Assembly: GCF_009617895.1 (NCBI RefSeq)
Contig: NZ_BLAW01000001.1
Location: 2,843,001-2,907,000, forward strand
Source of the DNA: Prolixibacter sp. SD074
GTDB taxonomy: Bacteria > Bacteroidota > Bacteroidia > Bacteroidales > Prolixibacteraceae
Length of the DNA stretch: 64,000 nt
Direction of reading: 5' to 3'
In this document: in pieces, positions 55,615 through 64,000 of the stretch
Layout: every line of letters starts with the position of its first letter
How positions within the stretch are numbered: the first letter of the stretch is position 1
Notes under the pieces: generated by a model
What the model saw: only the letters and a program-made list of their open reading frames with translations
Databases searched by the model: none
What the model was told of the DNA's origin: nothing
Position numbers and translations under genes: made by a program

Positions 55615-57675
55615 CTAAATGCCTTCTTCGTAATCTCCATGCTGCTGCCTGATAAAACGGTAAAACTCCATTTGTGACTTGAACGGAGTTTCTTTATCGG
55701 TTCTCCTGAGTTGATTCGCCAGATCATTATCCAATACCCGGGCAGCCTCATTATCCTGCCACTGCAGTTCCAGCATCTTTTTAATCTCGGCACGCAAATC
55801 CTCGTCATAAATTGGGGCTCCTACTTCGACGCGCCGGTCGAGGTTTCGCGACATCAAATCGGACGAAGAAATGAACAGGCGCTCGTGACCATTATTGTGA
55901 AAATAGTATACGCGGGAATGTTCCAGGAAGCGGTCGATAAGCCCGATGCAGGGAATGGTATATTTCTGGTCGGGCGGCGTTGGCAACAAGGAAAACATGC
56001 CCCGCACATTTAATCGAACTTCAACGCCGGCGCGCGCCGCGTCGTGAATTTTCCGAATAATCACCGGGTCGACCAGGTTGTTACACTTAAAATAGAACTT
56101 TGCCTCTTTACCTTCGAGCTTATTGCGTATTTCCTGATTAATCATGCGGATAATGCGGCTTCGCATATTAAACGGCGAAACCATGAGATGCCGAAACCGA
56201 TTCAATTTGTAGTTCCGCTCGAAAAAGTCGAACACATAATTCACTTCGCGGGTAATTCGCGGGTCGGCGGTACACAACAAATGATCGCTGAACACCCTGG
56301 CCGTATCCTCATGAAAGTTACCGGTTCCCACACAGGCAAATAGCTTATCCCCACCATGTTCCTTCCGGTTGATAATACATATTTTAGAGTGCACTTTCAG
56401 GCCCGGTACGCCAAAAATAACTTTTACATTCTCCTTGTCCAGCAAGTTTCCCCATTCAATGTTGTCCTGTTCATTAAACCGGGCCCGGAGTTCCAGCACA
56501 ACCGTTACCTGTTTCCCATTCCGGGCGGCATTAATGAGCGCATTCATAACACTCGAATCGGGTGCGACCCGGTAAACCGTGAGTTTTATCTCGGTAACTT
56601 TCGGATCAATCGAAGCTTCCCGCAGAAGATCGATAAAATGGATAAACGATTGGTAAGGAAAATGAAACAGGAGATCCTTTTCAGAAATACTCTCCAGATA
56701 GGTTTTTCCCGGAAGGACGCGCTTGTGCCTCACTGGTGAAATCGGTTGATACTGGAGTTCTTTTGGTCCCACCTTTGGGAAATTCATGAAATCCTTAAAG
56801 TTGTGAATCCGTCCTCCGCCAATAATGGTATCGTCCTTTGTAAAGTTCAGCTTCTTCAACAGGATTCTCAGAAAGTCCCGGGGAAGTTTTTTATCGTAAA
56901 CAAAACGGGTAGGTTCACTCTGTCCGCGTTTCTCGAGGCTCTTTTCTACTGTTTTCACATAACTCTCCGCCACATCATCATTGATATCCAGCTCGGCATC
57001 GCGTGTTAGCTTAACGATGTATGAACCAATTTCGTCAAACTCGAACATGTAAAAGAGATCCTTCAGCTCATACCGGATAATATCTTCCAACAGGATAATG
57101 TATGTGCCCCGCGGAACTTCCGATGGAATGATAACAAAACGTGGCAGCACGTCCGACGGCACCTCGATAAGGGCATAAGTAGTTTTATCCTTCCCGGTCA
57201 GTTCAACCGCCATGTATATAGCATCGTCGCTCAGCATGGGCAGCGGCAGGCTCTTCTTCAGAATAATTGGCATAATCCGTGGACGAACAACCCTCAAAAA
57301 GTAATCGCGCACAAACTTTCCCTGGCTCTCCGACATCTCCTGCTCATTCACCAGGTAGATGTAATCCTTGGCCAGTTCCTTCAGGATGCCTTTATAGATC
57401 TGCTCAAACCGTTTCCCTTGGTCGACCACAATCCTTTCTATCTCATCCAGCACTTCCCTCGGATCGGCACCTTCAACCATGGTGGTCCGTCCCATCATCG
57501 CCAAACGCCGGAGAATAGCAACCCGAACGCGAAAAAACTCATCCAGGTTGTTGGAGTAAATGCCCAAAAACTTGATACGTTCGATAACCGGCACATTTCT
57601 CTTCGATGCTTCCTGTAAAAGGCGCTCGTTGAATGATAGCCAGCTTATTTCTTTATTTCTAACTTCAATACCCAT
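55615..57675 (-). CDS. ppk1: Polyphosphate kinase 1
   Basis: Makes polyphosphate from ATP. The start MGIEVRNKEISWLSFNERLLQEA gives 686 residues, the normal length. Domains: N (about 1-105), head (about 110-310), and two PLD-like catalytic domains. The phosphorylated His is in GLKVHSKICIINRKE (about 428-442), with the second His in YYFHNNGHERLFISSSDLMSRNLDRRVEV (about 580-608). Stand-alone gene. Upstream is a promoter-like pair and an inverted repeat ACCATAA-TG-TTATGGT at 57686-57701 just before the start codon. Confidence 0.96.
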   Translation of the reverse strand: MGIEVRNKEISWLSFNERLLQEASKRNVPVIERIKFLGIYSNNLDEFFRVRVAILRRLAMMGRTTMVEGADPREVLDEIERIVVDQGKRFEQIYKGILKELAKDYIYLVNEQEMSESQGKFVRDYFLRVVRPRIMPIILKKSLPLPMLSDDAIYMAVELTGKDKTTYALIEVPSDVLPRFVIIPSEVPRGTYIILLEDIIRYELKDLFYMFEFDEIGSYIVKLTRDAELDINDDVAESYVKTVEKSLEKRGQSEPTRFVYDKKLPRDFLRILLKKLNFTKDDTIIGGGRIHNFKDFMNFPKVGPKELQYQPISPVRHKRVLPGKTYLESISEKDLLFHFPYQSFIHFIDLLREASIDPKVTEIKLTVYRVAPDSSVMNALINAARNGKQVTVVLELRARFNEQDNIEWGNLLDKENVKVIFGVPGLKVHSKICIINRKEHGGDKLFACVGTGNFHEDTARVFSDHLLCTADPRITREVNYVFDFFERNYKLNRFRHLMVSPFNMRSRIIRMINQEIRNKLEGKEAKFYFKCNNLVDPVIIRKIHDAARAGVEVRLNVRGMFSLLPTPPDQKYTIPCIGLIDRFLEHSRVYYFHNNGHERLFISSSDLMSRNLDRRVEVGAPIYDEDLRAEIKKMLELQWQDNEAARVLDNDLANQLRRTDKETPFKSQMEFYRFIRQQHGDYEEGI

Positions 57676-57707
57676 AAAATTTATGACCATAATGTTATGG
57701 TGAATTT

Positions 57708-57745
57708 TAAAGATAGGAATTATGCGGTAAAAGCAACCTGACAAA
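57708..57745 (-). promoter_or_regulatory. Candidate promoter of ppk1
   Basis: On the minus strand TTTG (57745-57742) and TATCTTTA (57715-57708) are 26 nt apart, a one-mismatch version of the TAnnTTTG pattern. A perfect 7-bp inverted repeat (57686-57701) lies in the leader. Confidence 0.4.
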
Positions 57746-57807
57746 GACCACTTCCTGCCTAAAAAATAAGGAAAAAGATAGAATTTAACTATCCATAATA
57801 ATTAGAT

Positions 57808-57891
57808 TCAAGGTACAACTTCGCGGGCGACAATGTCAATACCCCATTCGTTGAATTTTTCCACTAAAATGTTCGGATAGTGATGACCCAT
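57808..57891 (-). pseudogene. Short protein-like remnant resembling part of a MogA/MoaB-type protein
   Basis: A 27-codon frame contains NILVEKFNEWGIDIVAREVV, the pattern of the alpha/beta segment in molybdopterin-binding proteins (LxExLxxxGxxVVxxxxVPDD). It stops just after the VVP. Too short for certainty; it overlaps the decayed Nudix gene in another frame, so one of the two readings may be accidental. Confidence 0.25.
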
Positions 57892-58092
57892 GGGGCCCCA
57901 ACACTCCATTGACCACAACATTCAGCGACAATTCTTCCAGCAATGCGCGTTTTATTGCATCTCCCGGGGATTCACCTGTCTTTATCTTCCCGCCCGGAAA
58001 TTCCCATTTTCCGCCCTGGTCTTACCTTGTTTGCGCCGGCAAGCCCGAAATTTATCTTCGTCCTGAATAATCGCACATACTACATTCACCAT
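57836..58092 (-). pseudogene. Frameshifted Nudix (MutT-like) hydrolase gene
   Basis: From ATG at 58092 the frame reads MVNVVCAIIQDEDKF...CRRKQGK, the opening of a MutT-type protein, then shifts and stops. In the next frame the protein resumes as DQGGKWEFPGGKIKTGESPG, then DAIKRALLEELSLNVVVNGV: a Nudix box with G-x5-E-x7-R-A-x-L-x-EE. Restoring one missing A after GGTAA (near 58019-58022) would join the halves. The box has Ala where the canonical REUxEE has its first Glu. After VNGVLG the similarity ends, so the C-terminal half is missing too. Confidence 0.75.
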
Positions 58093-58224
58093 GCCGGTAA
58101 AGATAGGGGAATTCGCTCTGATGCAACCTTTCCTGACTTCTTTGAAATTTTCAATTCGCCGCAACGAAACAGAGAGCTATTGTTATCAGCAATTTGGGCA
58201 ACCAGAGAATTCTGCCACCCAATC

Positions 58225-58260
58225 GAAACAACAAAAGCCCGGAGAAATTTCCCCGGGCCT
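58225..58260 (-). terminator. Terminator of the sigma/anti-sigma/Spy-like operon
   Basis: GCCCGG and CCGGGC arms around an A/T loop; on the minus strand CTTTTGTTGTTT follows. It lies 46 nt after the stop of the last Spy-like gene. Confidence 0.75.
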
Positions 58261-58305
58261 GGCTTCACTTAAATTAATATGACAGTTGATTAAAGTATCC
58301 GGATT

Positions 58306-58761
58306 TTACCATCCGCCGCGACCGTAACCTTGACCTCGTCCATAGCCCATGCCACAGCCGGCGCCACGTCCCTGTCCACGTCCGAACCCCATAGCTAAGT
58401 GATCGTTGGCCCATTGCTGTTGATCCTTGTCCAGTAATGCCATCAAATCGGCATGATGAGCAGCACGAGCTTCAGCCATCTGGATACCAACCTGGTCGCG
58501 TTCCTTCAGTGTCGCAGCGCGCATCCGTTTCAGGCGCAGTTCGTCCATTTGTTTCCAATGCGTTTTCTGCAAGTCAGCAATTTTATCCTGCTGCTCCTGT
58601 GTCAATCCGGGAATATTCTGGCAAATACCTGCATTCCGGTAACCATAGCCATTTCCCTGACCTTTTCCATAACCGTTACCACGGGGTTGAGCGTTGGCTC
58701 CCAATGCCAGTAACCCGGCAAACATAATCGTTAACACGACTTTAAACATTTGATTCTTCAT
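58306..58761 (-). CDS. Spy/CpxP-like periplasmic protein with Gly/Arg-rich tail
   Basis: The start MKNQMFKVVLTIMFAGLLALGANAQ gives 151 residues with a Sec signal peptide (cut after GANA, about residue 21). A helical Spy-like core (about 45-115) has the paired LTQEQQDKIADLQKTHWKQMDEL and LMALLDKDQQQWANDHL motifs; the LTxEQ motif is the family mark. Both flanks are low-complexity: GNGYGKGQGNGYGYRN before the core and a Gly/Arg/Tyr-rich tail ending GQGYGRGGW. Likely a chaperone or metal/envelope-stress sensor. Last gene of the ECF operon. Confidence 0.85.
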   Translation of the reverse strand: MKNQMFKVVLTIMFAGLLALGANAQPRGNGYGKGQGNGYGYRNAGICQNIPGLTQEQQDKIADLQKTHWKQMDELRLKRMRAATLKERDQVGIQMAEARAAHHADLMALLDKDQQQWANDHLAMGFGRGQGRGAGCGMGYGRGQGYGRGGW

Positions 58762-58876
58762 GATTTTTTGATTTTTAAGTTGATACATTCTTGATTTATA
58801 ACACATACTTTGCCCATTCGAGCCTTCGAAGCTTTCTTCGAAACCCAGGGTATTTTTCAATGATCAATCCTGATAA

Positions 58877-59437
58877 CTAATTGTCGGGGCCACCTCCTCG
58901 CCGTCCCATACCGCGCCGTCCATTGCCGTGCCGCCATCCTCTTCCGTAACGATGCAAGGGAAGATCGTTATTGGGATCCAGCATGGTACGAAACAGCACA
59001 TGCAGTTGATGTTGTTGCTCTGGAGTACATACCGAGCGTAATTCCATATAGTAATTAATGGTTTGTTCCTTCAGTCCCCGGTGTAAATTTCCGAAGGCAG
59101 CGGCCAGAGAATCGAGCTTTTTCCTGTCGGGATTCTCTTTACCCAGTTCATCGACCATCTCCTGTCGCATGTCAGCCATTTGCATCGAAAGTTGCCTGAC
59201 CCGCGGGTTAAAATTTCGGTTCGCATTCCGGAACGCGTCCATCTGGTCGGCCCTCAATCCCAATTCCTGTGCAAAAAAGTGAAACCGAACAGCGTCCGGA
59301 TCGGCCGGAGGGTTCTGAACATTGGCCGTTTCCGGTGTAACGGTCCGGCTGCGGCCCACCACAATCGTCACGATGGTTGCTACATTCATGGCAAACAGGA
59401 TAATCACCGCCCATATCAGGAATTGTGTTTTTTTCAT
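58877..59437 (-). CDS. Membrane-anchored Spy/CnrX-like stress protein
   Basis: The start MKKTQFLIWAVIILFAMNVATIVTIVV gives 186 residues with one N-terminal membrane anchor (about 6-27). A periplasmic helical domain follows (about 50-155): FHFFAQELGLRADQMDAFRNANRNFNPRVRQLSMQMADMRQEM, resembling the CnrX/ZraP/Spy heavy-metal-resistance group. The C-terminus is Arg/Gly-rich (GRGWRHGNGRRGMGRRGGG). Gene order sigma - anti-sigma - this gene suggests it is the signal input to the anti-sigma factor, as in CnrYXH. The inducing metal, if any, is unknown. Confidence 0.8.
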   Translation of the reverse strand: MKKTQFLIWAVIILFAMNVATIVTIVVGRSRTVTPETANVQNPPADPDAVRFHFFAQELGLRADQMDAFRNANRNFNPRVRQLSMQMADMRQEMVDELGKENPDRKKLDSLAAAFGNLHRGLKEQTINYYMELRSVCTPEQQHQLHVLFRTMLDPNNDLPLHRYGRGWRHGNGRRGMGRRGGGPDN

Positions 59438-59444
59438 CACTGAA

Positions 59445-59933
59445 TCAATTAAAGTCGAACAGGTAGCCCTCAATCGGCTCATTTACCATTTCGTTGATAG
59501 CCAGATTTCCCATTGGATTCTCGCCCGAAGTGACTGAGGTTTGTTTTACATCCATCGTACCAATCTTCACTCCACCCCAAATGCCAACCAGCAACAACAT
59601 GGTTCCCAACGATGTTACCAGGGCACGTTTCCAAACCGGTGCAGGTTTGGTAACCGGCTCCAACCGACCCTGGATCCGTGTATAAAGGAAAGGCGGCACC
59701 TCCTGCGAACGTTCAACAGCTATCTCCTGAATGGATTGCTTCACCACCCCCGATTCGCGGAGGCAAGCTTCACAAACTTCGAGGTGCTGCTGAATCCGCT
59801 GGTTCTCCTCTTCCGAAAGATTTCCCAAATGGAACTCCCAAAGTTGTTCTGTGATATGTTGTTCGTTCATCATCTTCACCTCGTTTACTGTTTTGACACC
59901 GCGGCCCGAAGAAACTTGCGCCGGGATCTTCAT
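59445..59933 (-). CDS. Anti-sigma factor with zinc-finger-like N-terminus
   Basis: 162 residues from the ATG that overlaps the sigma-factor stop (ATGA), which implies translational coupling. The better-looking start MMNEQHITEQLW (59873) follows a GAGGTGAAG ribosome-binding site and may be the main one. The H-x3-C-x2-C of zinc-binding anti-sigma domains is in QQHLEVCEACL. A single membrane helix (LVTSLGTMLLLVGIWGGVKIG, about 105-125) and a short periplasmic tail follow. It should hold the ECF sigma factor at the membrane. Confidence 0.87.
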   Translation of the reverse strand: MKIPAQVSSGRGVKTVNEVKMMNEQHITEQLWEFHLGNLSEEENQRIQQHLEVCEACLRESGVVKQSIQEIAVERSQEVPPFLYTRIQGRLEPVTKPAPVWKRALVTSLGTMLLLVGIWGGVKIGTMDVKQTSVTSGENPMGNLAINEMVNEPIEGYLFDFN

Positions 59934-60502
59934 TTTTTGTAAAAATTCATCAACTTCTTTTGCAGATTTTTCCGTGCCCGGTGAATCAGCGACTCAACCG
60001 AAGCCAGCGACACCTTCATTACAAAAGCAATTTCTTTGTAAGTTAAACCTTCATAATGATACAGCACAAAAGCGGTCCGTTGGTTCTCCGGCAAACTGTC
60101 GAGCGCCTGCTTTAACGCTTCTGCAGTTTCCCGATTTCCCATCACCGTTTCGGGGTGGATAGAACAATCAGCTTCCGGTTCTCCGGTCCAATCTGCATCA
60201 TCCTGAAAGAACGCCTCGATTCGCTGGAAGAAGCCTTTGCGTTTGCGGCTCCGCAACCAGTTCAGCGAACGGTTGACCGTCATCCGGTAAATCCAGGTCG
60301 AAAGACTTGCCTCCCTCCGGAATCCATGGACAGAACGAAAAACATCGACAAAAACTTCCTGAGTAATGTCATCGGCTTCCGAACCATCGTGGACAAATCC
60401 CATAGCCGTCCGGAATACCTGTTTTTGGTACTTCCCGACCAGGTGACGAAATGCCTTTTCGTCGCCTGCCTGCAAATCAATGACCAGTTGTTTTTCGTCC
60501 AT
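59930..60502 (-). CDS. ECF-family RNA polymerase sigma factor
   Basis: The start MDEKQLVIDLQAGDEKAFRHLV gives 190 residues. Region 2 (about 18-90) contains DITQEVFVDVFRSVHGFRREASLSTWIYRMTVNRSLNWLR; region 4 (about 130-185) contains LPENQRTAFVLYHYEGLTYKEIAFVMKVSLASVESLIHRARKNL. There is no extra domain. First gene of a four-gene operon (sigma, anti-sigma, two Spy/CnrX-like periplasmic proteins), so it very likely responds to metal or envelope stress and controls its own operon. Confidence 0.93.
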   Translation of the reverse strand: MDEKQLVIDLQAGDEKAFRHLVGKYQKQVFRTAMGFVHDGSEADDITQEVFVDVFRSVHGFRREASLSTWIYRMTVNRSLNWLRSRKRKGFFQRIEAFFQDDADWTGEPEADCSIHPETVMGNRETAEALKQALDSLPENQRTAFVLYHYEGLTYKEIAFVMKVSLASVESLIHRARKNLQKKLMNFYKK

Positions 60503-60612
60503 TAATGGGTTTAATCGTTGTCCGGATTTTTCTTTTGGACACTTCAAGGTAAAGAAACTTGCGCCGGAATTTGAAAAAGATTTTCCCGGCTTTCATTTAC
60601 ACGTTACATTAG

Positions 60613-62355
<1,743 letters not shown>

Positions 62356-62507
62356 GCCTTTTCAAGGCTTTACTGATTAATAATATAGTATCAAAGGCTG
62401 CGATGGAATAAAGTCTGTTGCAACCTTTTTCTTTTTCCCTGTTTGAAGGCTTTTCATTTGGCAGCGGTTTTTCCTATCTTCATCAGAACGAATCCAATAA
62501 CTGCAAA

Positions 62508-63500
62508 ATGAACCGAACAGCCTTTCTCCCGGGTTTTCTTTTCTTACTCCTCTTCGTAAGCTTTCTATCCGGGCCGGCACAAGCTCAACCGCCAAAATAT
62601 GTTTTGGTAATTCACGGAGGTGCCGGTGTTATCAGCCGCGAAAATCTTAGTCCGGAACTGGAGAAACAATTTCGCTATAAACTCAGCCAAGCCCTTGATA
62701 CCGGACTGGCAGTTTTGTCTCGTGGAGGCACCTCCATTGATGCCGTAGAGCAGACCATCAGGGTAATGGAAGATTCCCCGTTGTTTAATGCCGGGAAAGG
62801 CGCCGTTTTTTCCCACTACGGCACGAACGAAATGGATGCCTCTATCATGGATGGCAAAACGATGAATGCCGGAGCTGTGGCCGGAGTTGGCGATGTAAAA
62901 AATCCCATCACGCTGGCGCGGACAGTGATGGAAAAATCAGGGCATGTAATGCTTTACGGTTCCGGGGCATCGGAGTTTGCCCGGCAGCAGGGACTGACCA
63001 TTGTCGACAGCAGTTACTTCTTCACACAAAGGCGATGGGATGCACTGCAACGTTACCTCGCAAAAGAAGGCAAAAACAAGTTCGGAACCGTTGGTTGTGC
63101 CGCCCTCGACCAGTATGGCAACCTGGCGGCCGGAACTTCCACCGGTGGGATGACCAACAAAAAATTTCACCGCATTGGCGACTCGCCCATTATCGGGGCA
63201 GGCACCTATGCCAGCAACCTGAGTTGTGCGATTTCCTGTACCGGCCACGGCGAATTTTTCATCCGGTACACCATTGCCCGGACCATTTCCGCCCTGATGG
63301 AATACAAACATCTTTCGTTTCATGACGCCGCCGATGACGTCATCAACAATAAACTGGTCAAAGCAGGTGGCGATGGCGGCTTGATTGGCGTAGATAAAGA
63401 CGGAAATGTTGTGATGATGACGAACACACCGGGCATGTTCCGCGGTTTCGTAAAATCCGATGGAGAAAAGCAGGTGGCTATTTACGGCGACGAAAAATAA
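62508..63500 (+). CDS. Isoaspartyl peptidase / L-asparaginase (Ntn hydrolase), secreted
   Basis: Plant-type asparaginase/beta-aspartyl peptidase that cleaves itself to free a catalytic Thr. The start MNRTAFLPGFLFLLLFVSFLSGPAQAQ gives 330 residues with a signal peptide (cut after AQA), so it is periplasmic. VLVIHGGAGVIS and GGTSIDAVEQTIRVMEDSPLFNAGKGAVF mark the N-terminal half; the processing site is in KFGTVGCAALDQYGNLAAGTSTGG (Thr of GTVG). It ends DGEKQVAIYGDEK. The next gene appears to start on its stop codon. Confidence 0.93.
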   Translation: MNRTAFLPGFLFLLLFVSFLSGPAQAQPPKYVLVIHGGAGVISRENLSPELEKQFRYKLSQALDTGLAVLSRGGTSIDAVEQTIRVMEDSPLFNAGKGAVFSHYGTNEMDASIMDGKTMNAGAVAGVGDVKNPITLARTVMEKSGHVMLYGSGASEFARQQGLTIVDSSYFFTQRRWDALQRYLAKEGKNKFGTVGCAALDQYGNLAAGTSTGGMTNKKFHRIGDSPIIGAGTYASNLSCAISCTGHGEFFIRYTIARTISALMEYKHLSFHDAADDVINNKLVKAGGDGGLIGVDKDGNVVMMTNTPGMFRGFVKSDGEKQVAIYGDEK

Positions 63501-63850
63501 TTCTGAAAACCATCGGAAATCGTTTTGGCAGGGAAAAATTATACAACGATTTTGTATCGGTTTATGCGCCTACCGGGAAGATGATTGATCCGATGATTTT
63601 GTGGCGCATCAAACGGCTATCGTTGCAATACGGAGAAATGACAAACGAGGTGGGGCAATGGCTAACCGTCATTTATTACGGCATGATAGCGGAAGAAAAC
63701 AAGGAGCATGCAATCCTGAAGAAACGTATCAAGCGGCTGGGCACTCATCAAATATTAATGGAGGATAAATCACCGGAACAGGCTGCAACTTTCAGCAAAG
63801 GCAAATCGGCAAACGAACTAGATAAGCTGATGCTGGAAAAGGGATTTTAG
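63500..63850 (+). CDS. Small conserved protein of unknown function, apparently without an ATG start
   Basis: The first ATG is at 63581 (MIDPMILWRIKRLSLQYG), giving 89 residues. The same frame is open upstream and reads clearly protein-like sequence from 63500: ILKTIGNRFGREKLYNDFV, then SVYAPTGKMIDPM. I recall a small Bacteroidota family with the pattern KT(L/I)GNRFGREKLYNDFVSVYAPTGK, which places the start at ATT 63500 or CTG 63503, directly on the asparaginase stop (TAATTCTG). An ATG there would give the common TAATG coupling. Likely product about 115 residues, helical, cytoplasmic. Function unknown. If only 63581 is used, the conserved N-terminus is lost. Confidence 0.6.
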   Translation: MLKTIGNRFGREKLYNDFVSVYAPTGKMIDPMILWRIKRLSLQYGEMTNEVGQWLTVIYYGMIAEENKEHAILKKRIKRLGTHQILMEDKSPEQAATFSKGKSANELDKLMLEKGF

Positions 63851-64000
63851 TCGTAATTCCGAATCAGCAACTCACTGATTTCACCCCGGTGACTTCCGCG
63901 GGAATTAATGGCCCGTCGTGCCTTCACACGTTCGATGTGGTAGCCGCCATACAATTCGTCGAAGAAATGATTTTCCGGATTTTCGTTTTTTGGATCGGAA
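63847..64000 (-). CDS. C-terminal end of a probable D12-class DNA adenine methylase (truncated by window edge)
   Basis: The minus-strand frame is open from the right edge to a stop at 63847-63849, overlapping the stop of the small conserved gene. The last residues read YHIERVKARRAINSRGSHRG, then EISELLIRNYD. The pattern V-x-A-R-R-x-I(N)S-x-G-x-R-x-G-x(I/V)-E-L-L-I-x-N-Y is the usual end of D12-class N6-adenine methyltransferases. The catalytic DPPY motif would lie outside the window, so the call rests on the tail only. Confidence 0.5.
   Translation of the reverse strand, partial: SDPKNENPENHFFDELYGGYHIERVKARRAINSRGSHRGEISELLIRNYD

Noticed and set aside
55517-55618. 33-codon plus-strand frame with a hydrophobic helix (MIFSIFLWGIIWFIFFYKF) after ppk1
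   Set aside because: No clear promoter or ribosome-binding site, overlaps the ppk1 stop, and short hydrophobic frames are common in A/T-rich DNA.

Overview
The window is a chromosomal stretch of a member of the Bacteroidota, most likely of the Marinilabiliales/Prolixibacteraceae kind (the lineage is inferred from gene content; no rRNA is present). The evidence is a fused LpxC-FabZ, promoters of the TAnnTTTG type, a sufBCDSE operon with a DUF59 protein, an ExbD-type transport protein, a Bacteroidota-style K/E/P-rich IF2, and a glycogen set made of GH57, GT4, GT35 and GH133 proteins. Almost everything is housekeeping. I see no prophage, CRISPR array, tRNA or rRNA.

Layout. 0-5.4 kb: end of an exbD-like gene, aspS, tadA, a decayed deoD start, aroBA. 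5.5-10.1 kb: small membrane protein, an N-terminally truncated beta-propeller-like protein, a CDGSH Fe-S protein, glycogen branching enzyme, kdsB. 10.3-13.4 kb: sigma-54 activator, lptE, a TPR-like protein and secG in one run. 13.4-15.2 kb: an apparently intact IS1182-family element between secG and groESL. 15.4-20.8 kb: groES-groEL, mntP, a DEAD-box helicase, dprA. 21.1-23.4 kb: XRE-cupin regulator with an acyl-CoA ligase. 23.4-30.9 kb: glycogen block (debranching enzyme, GT4 synthase, GH57, phosphorylase). 31-33.8 kb: GSCFA protein, alpha/beta hydrolase, queG. 33.9-39.7 kb: sufB-C-D-S-E plus DUF59, divergent from thiL. 40.9-45.6 kb: lipid A genes lpxD, lpxC-fabZ and lpxA, with an HD hydrolase. 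45.7-50.7 kb: rimP-nusA-infB. 50.8-57.7 kb: dodecin-like protein, Pif1-like helicase, a candidate small RNA, a DUF3267 membrane protein, a YgjV-GNAT fusion, ppk1. 57.7-58.3 kb: decayed Nudix gene. 58.3-60.5 kb: ECF sigma / anti-sigma / two Spy/CnrX-like periplasmic proteins. 60.7-64 kb: an ABC-F protein with one degenerate ATP site, isoaspartyl peptidase, a small conserved protein without an ATG at its apparent start, and the end of a probable D12-class DNA adenine methylase.

How the genes work together. The lpx genes, kdsB and lptE serve lipid A/LPS synthesis and export. The suf genes supply Fe-S clusters, which queG and the CDGSH protein would use. The glg genes make and mobilise glycogen, and ppk1 makes a second storage polymer. 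The most unusual items are the asymmetric ABC-F protein, the two-hairpin transcript at 53.9-54.05 kb, the IS whose ends double as terminators with a nearly identical solo copy after infB, and four gene remnants (deoD, the propeller protein, Nudix, and a weaker MogA-like fragment).
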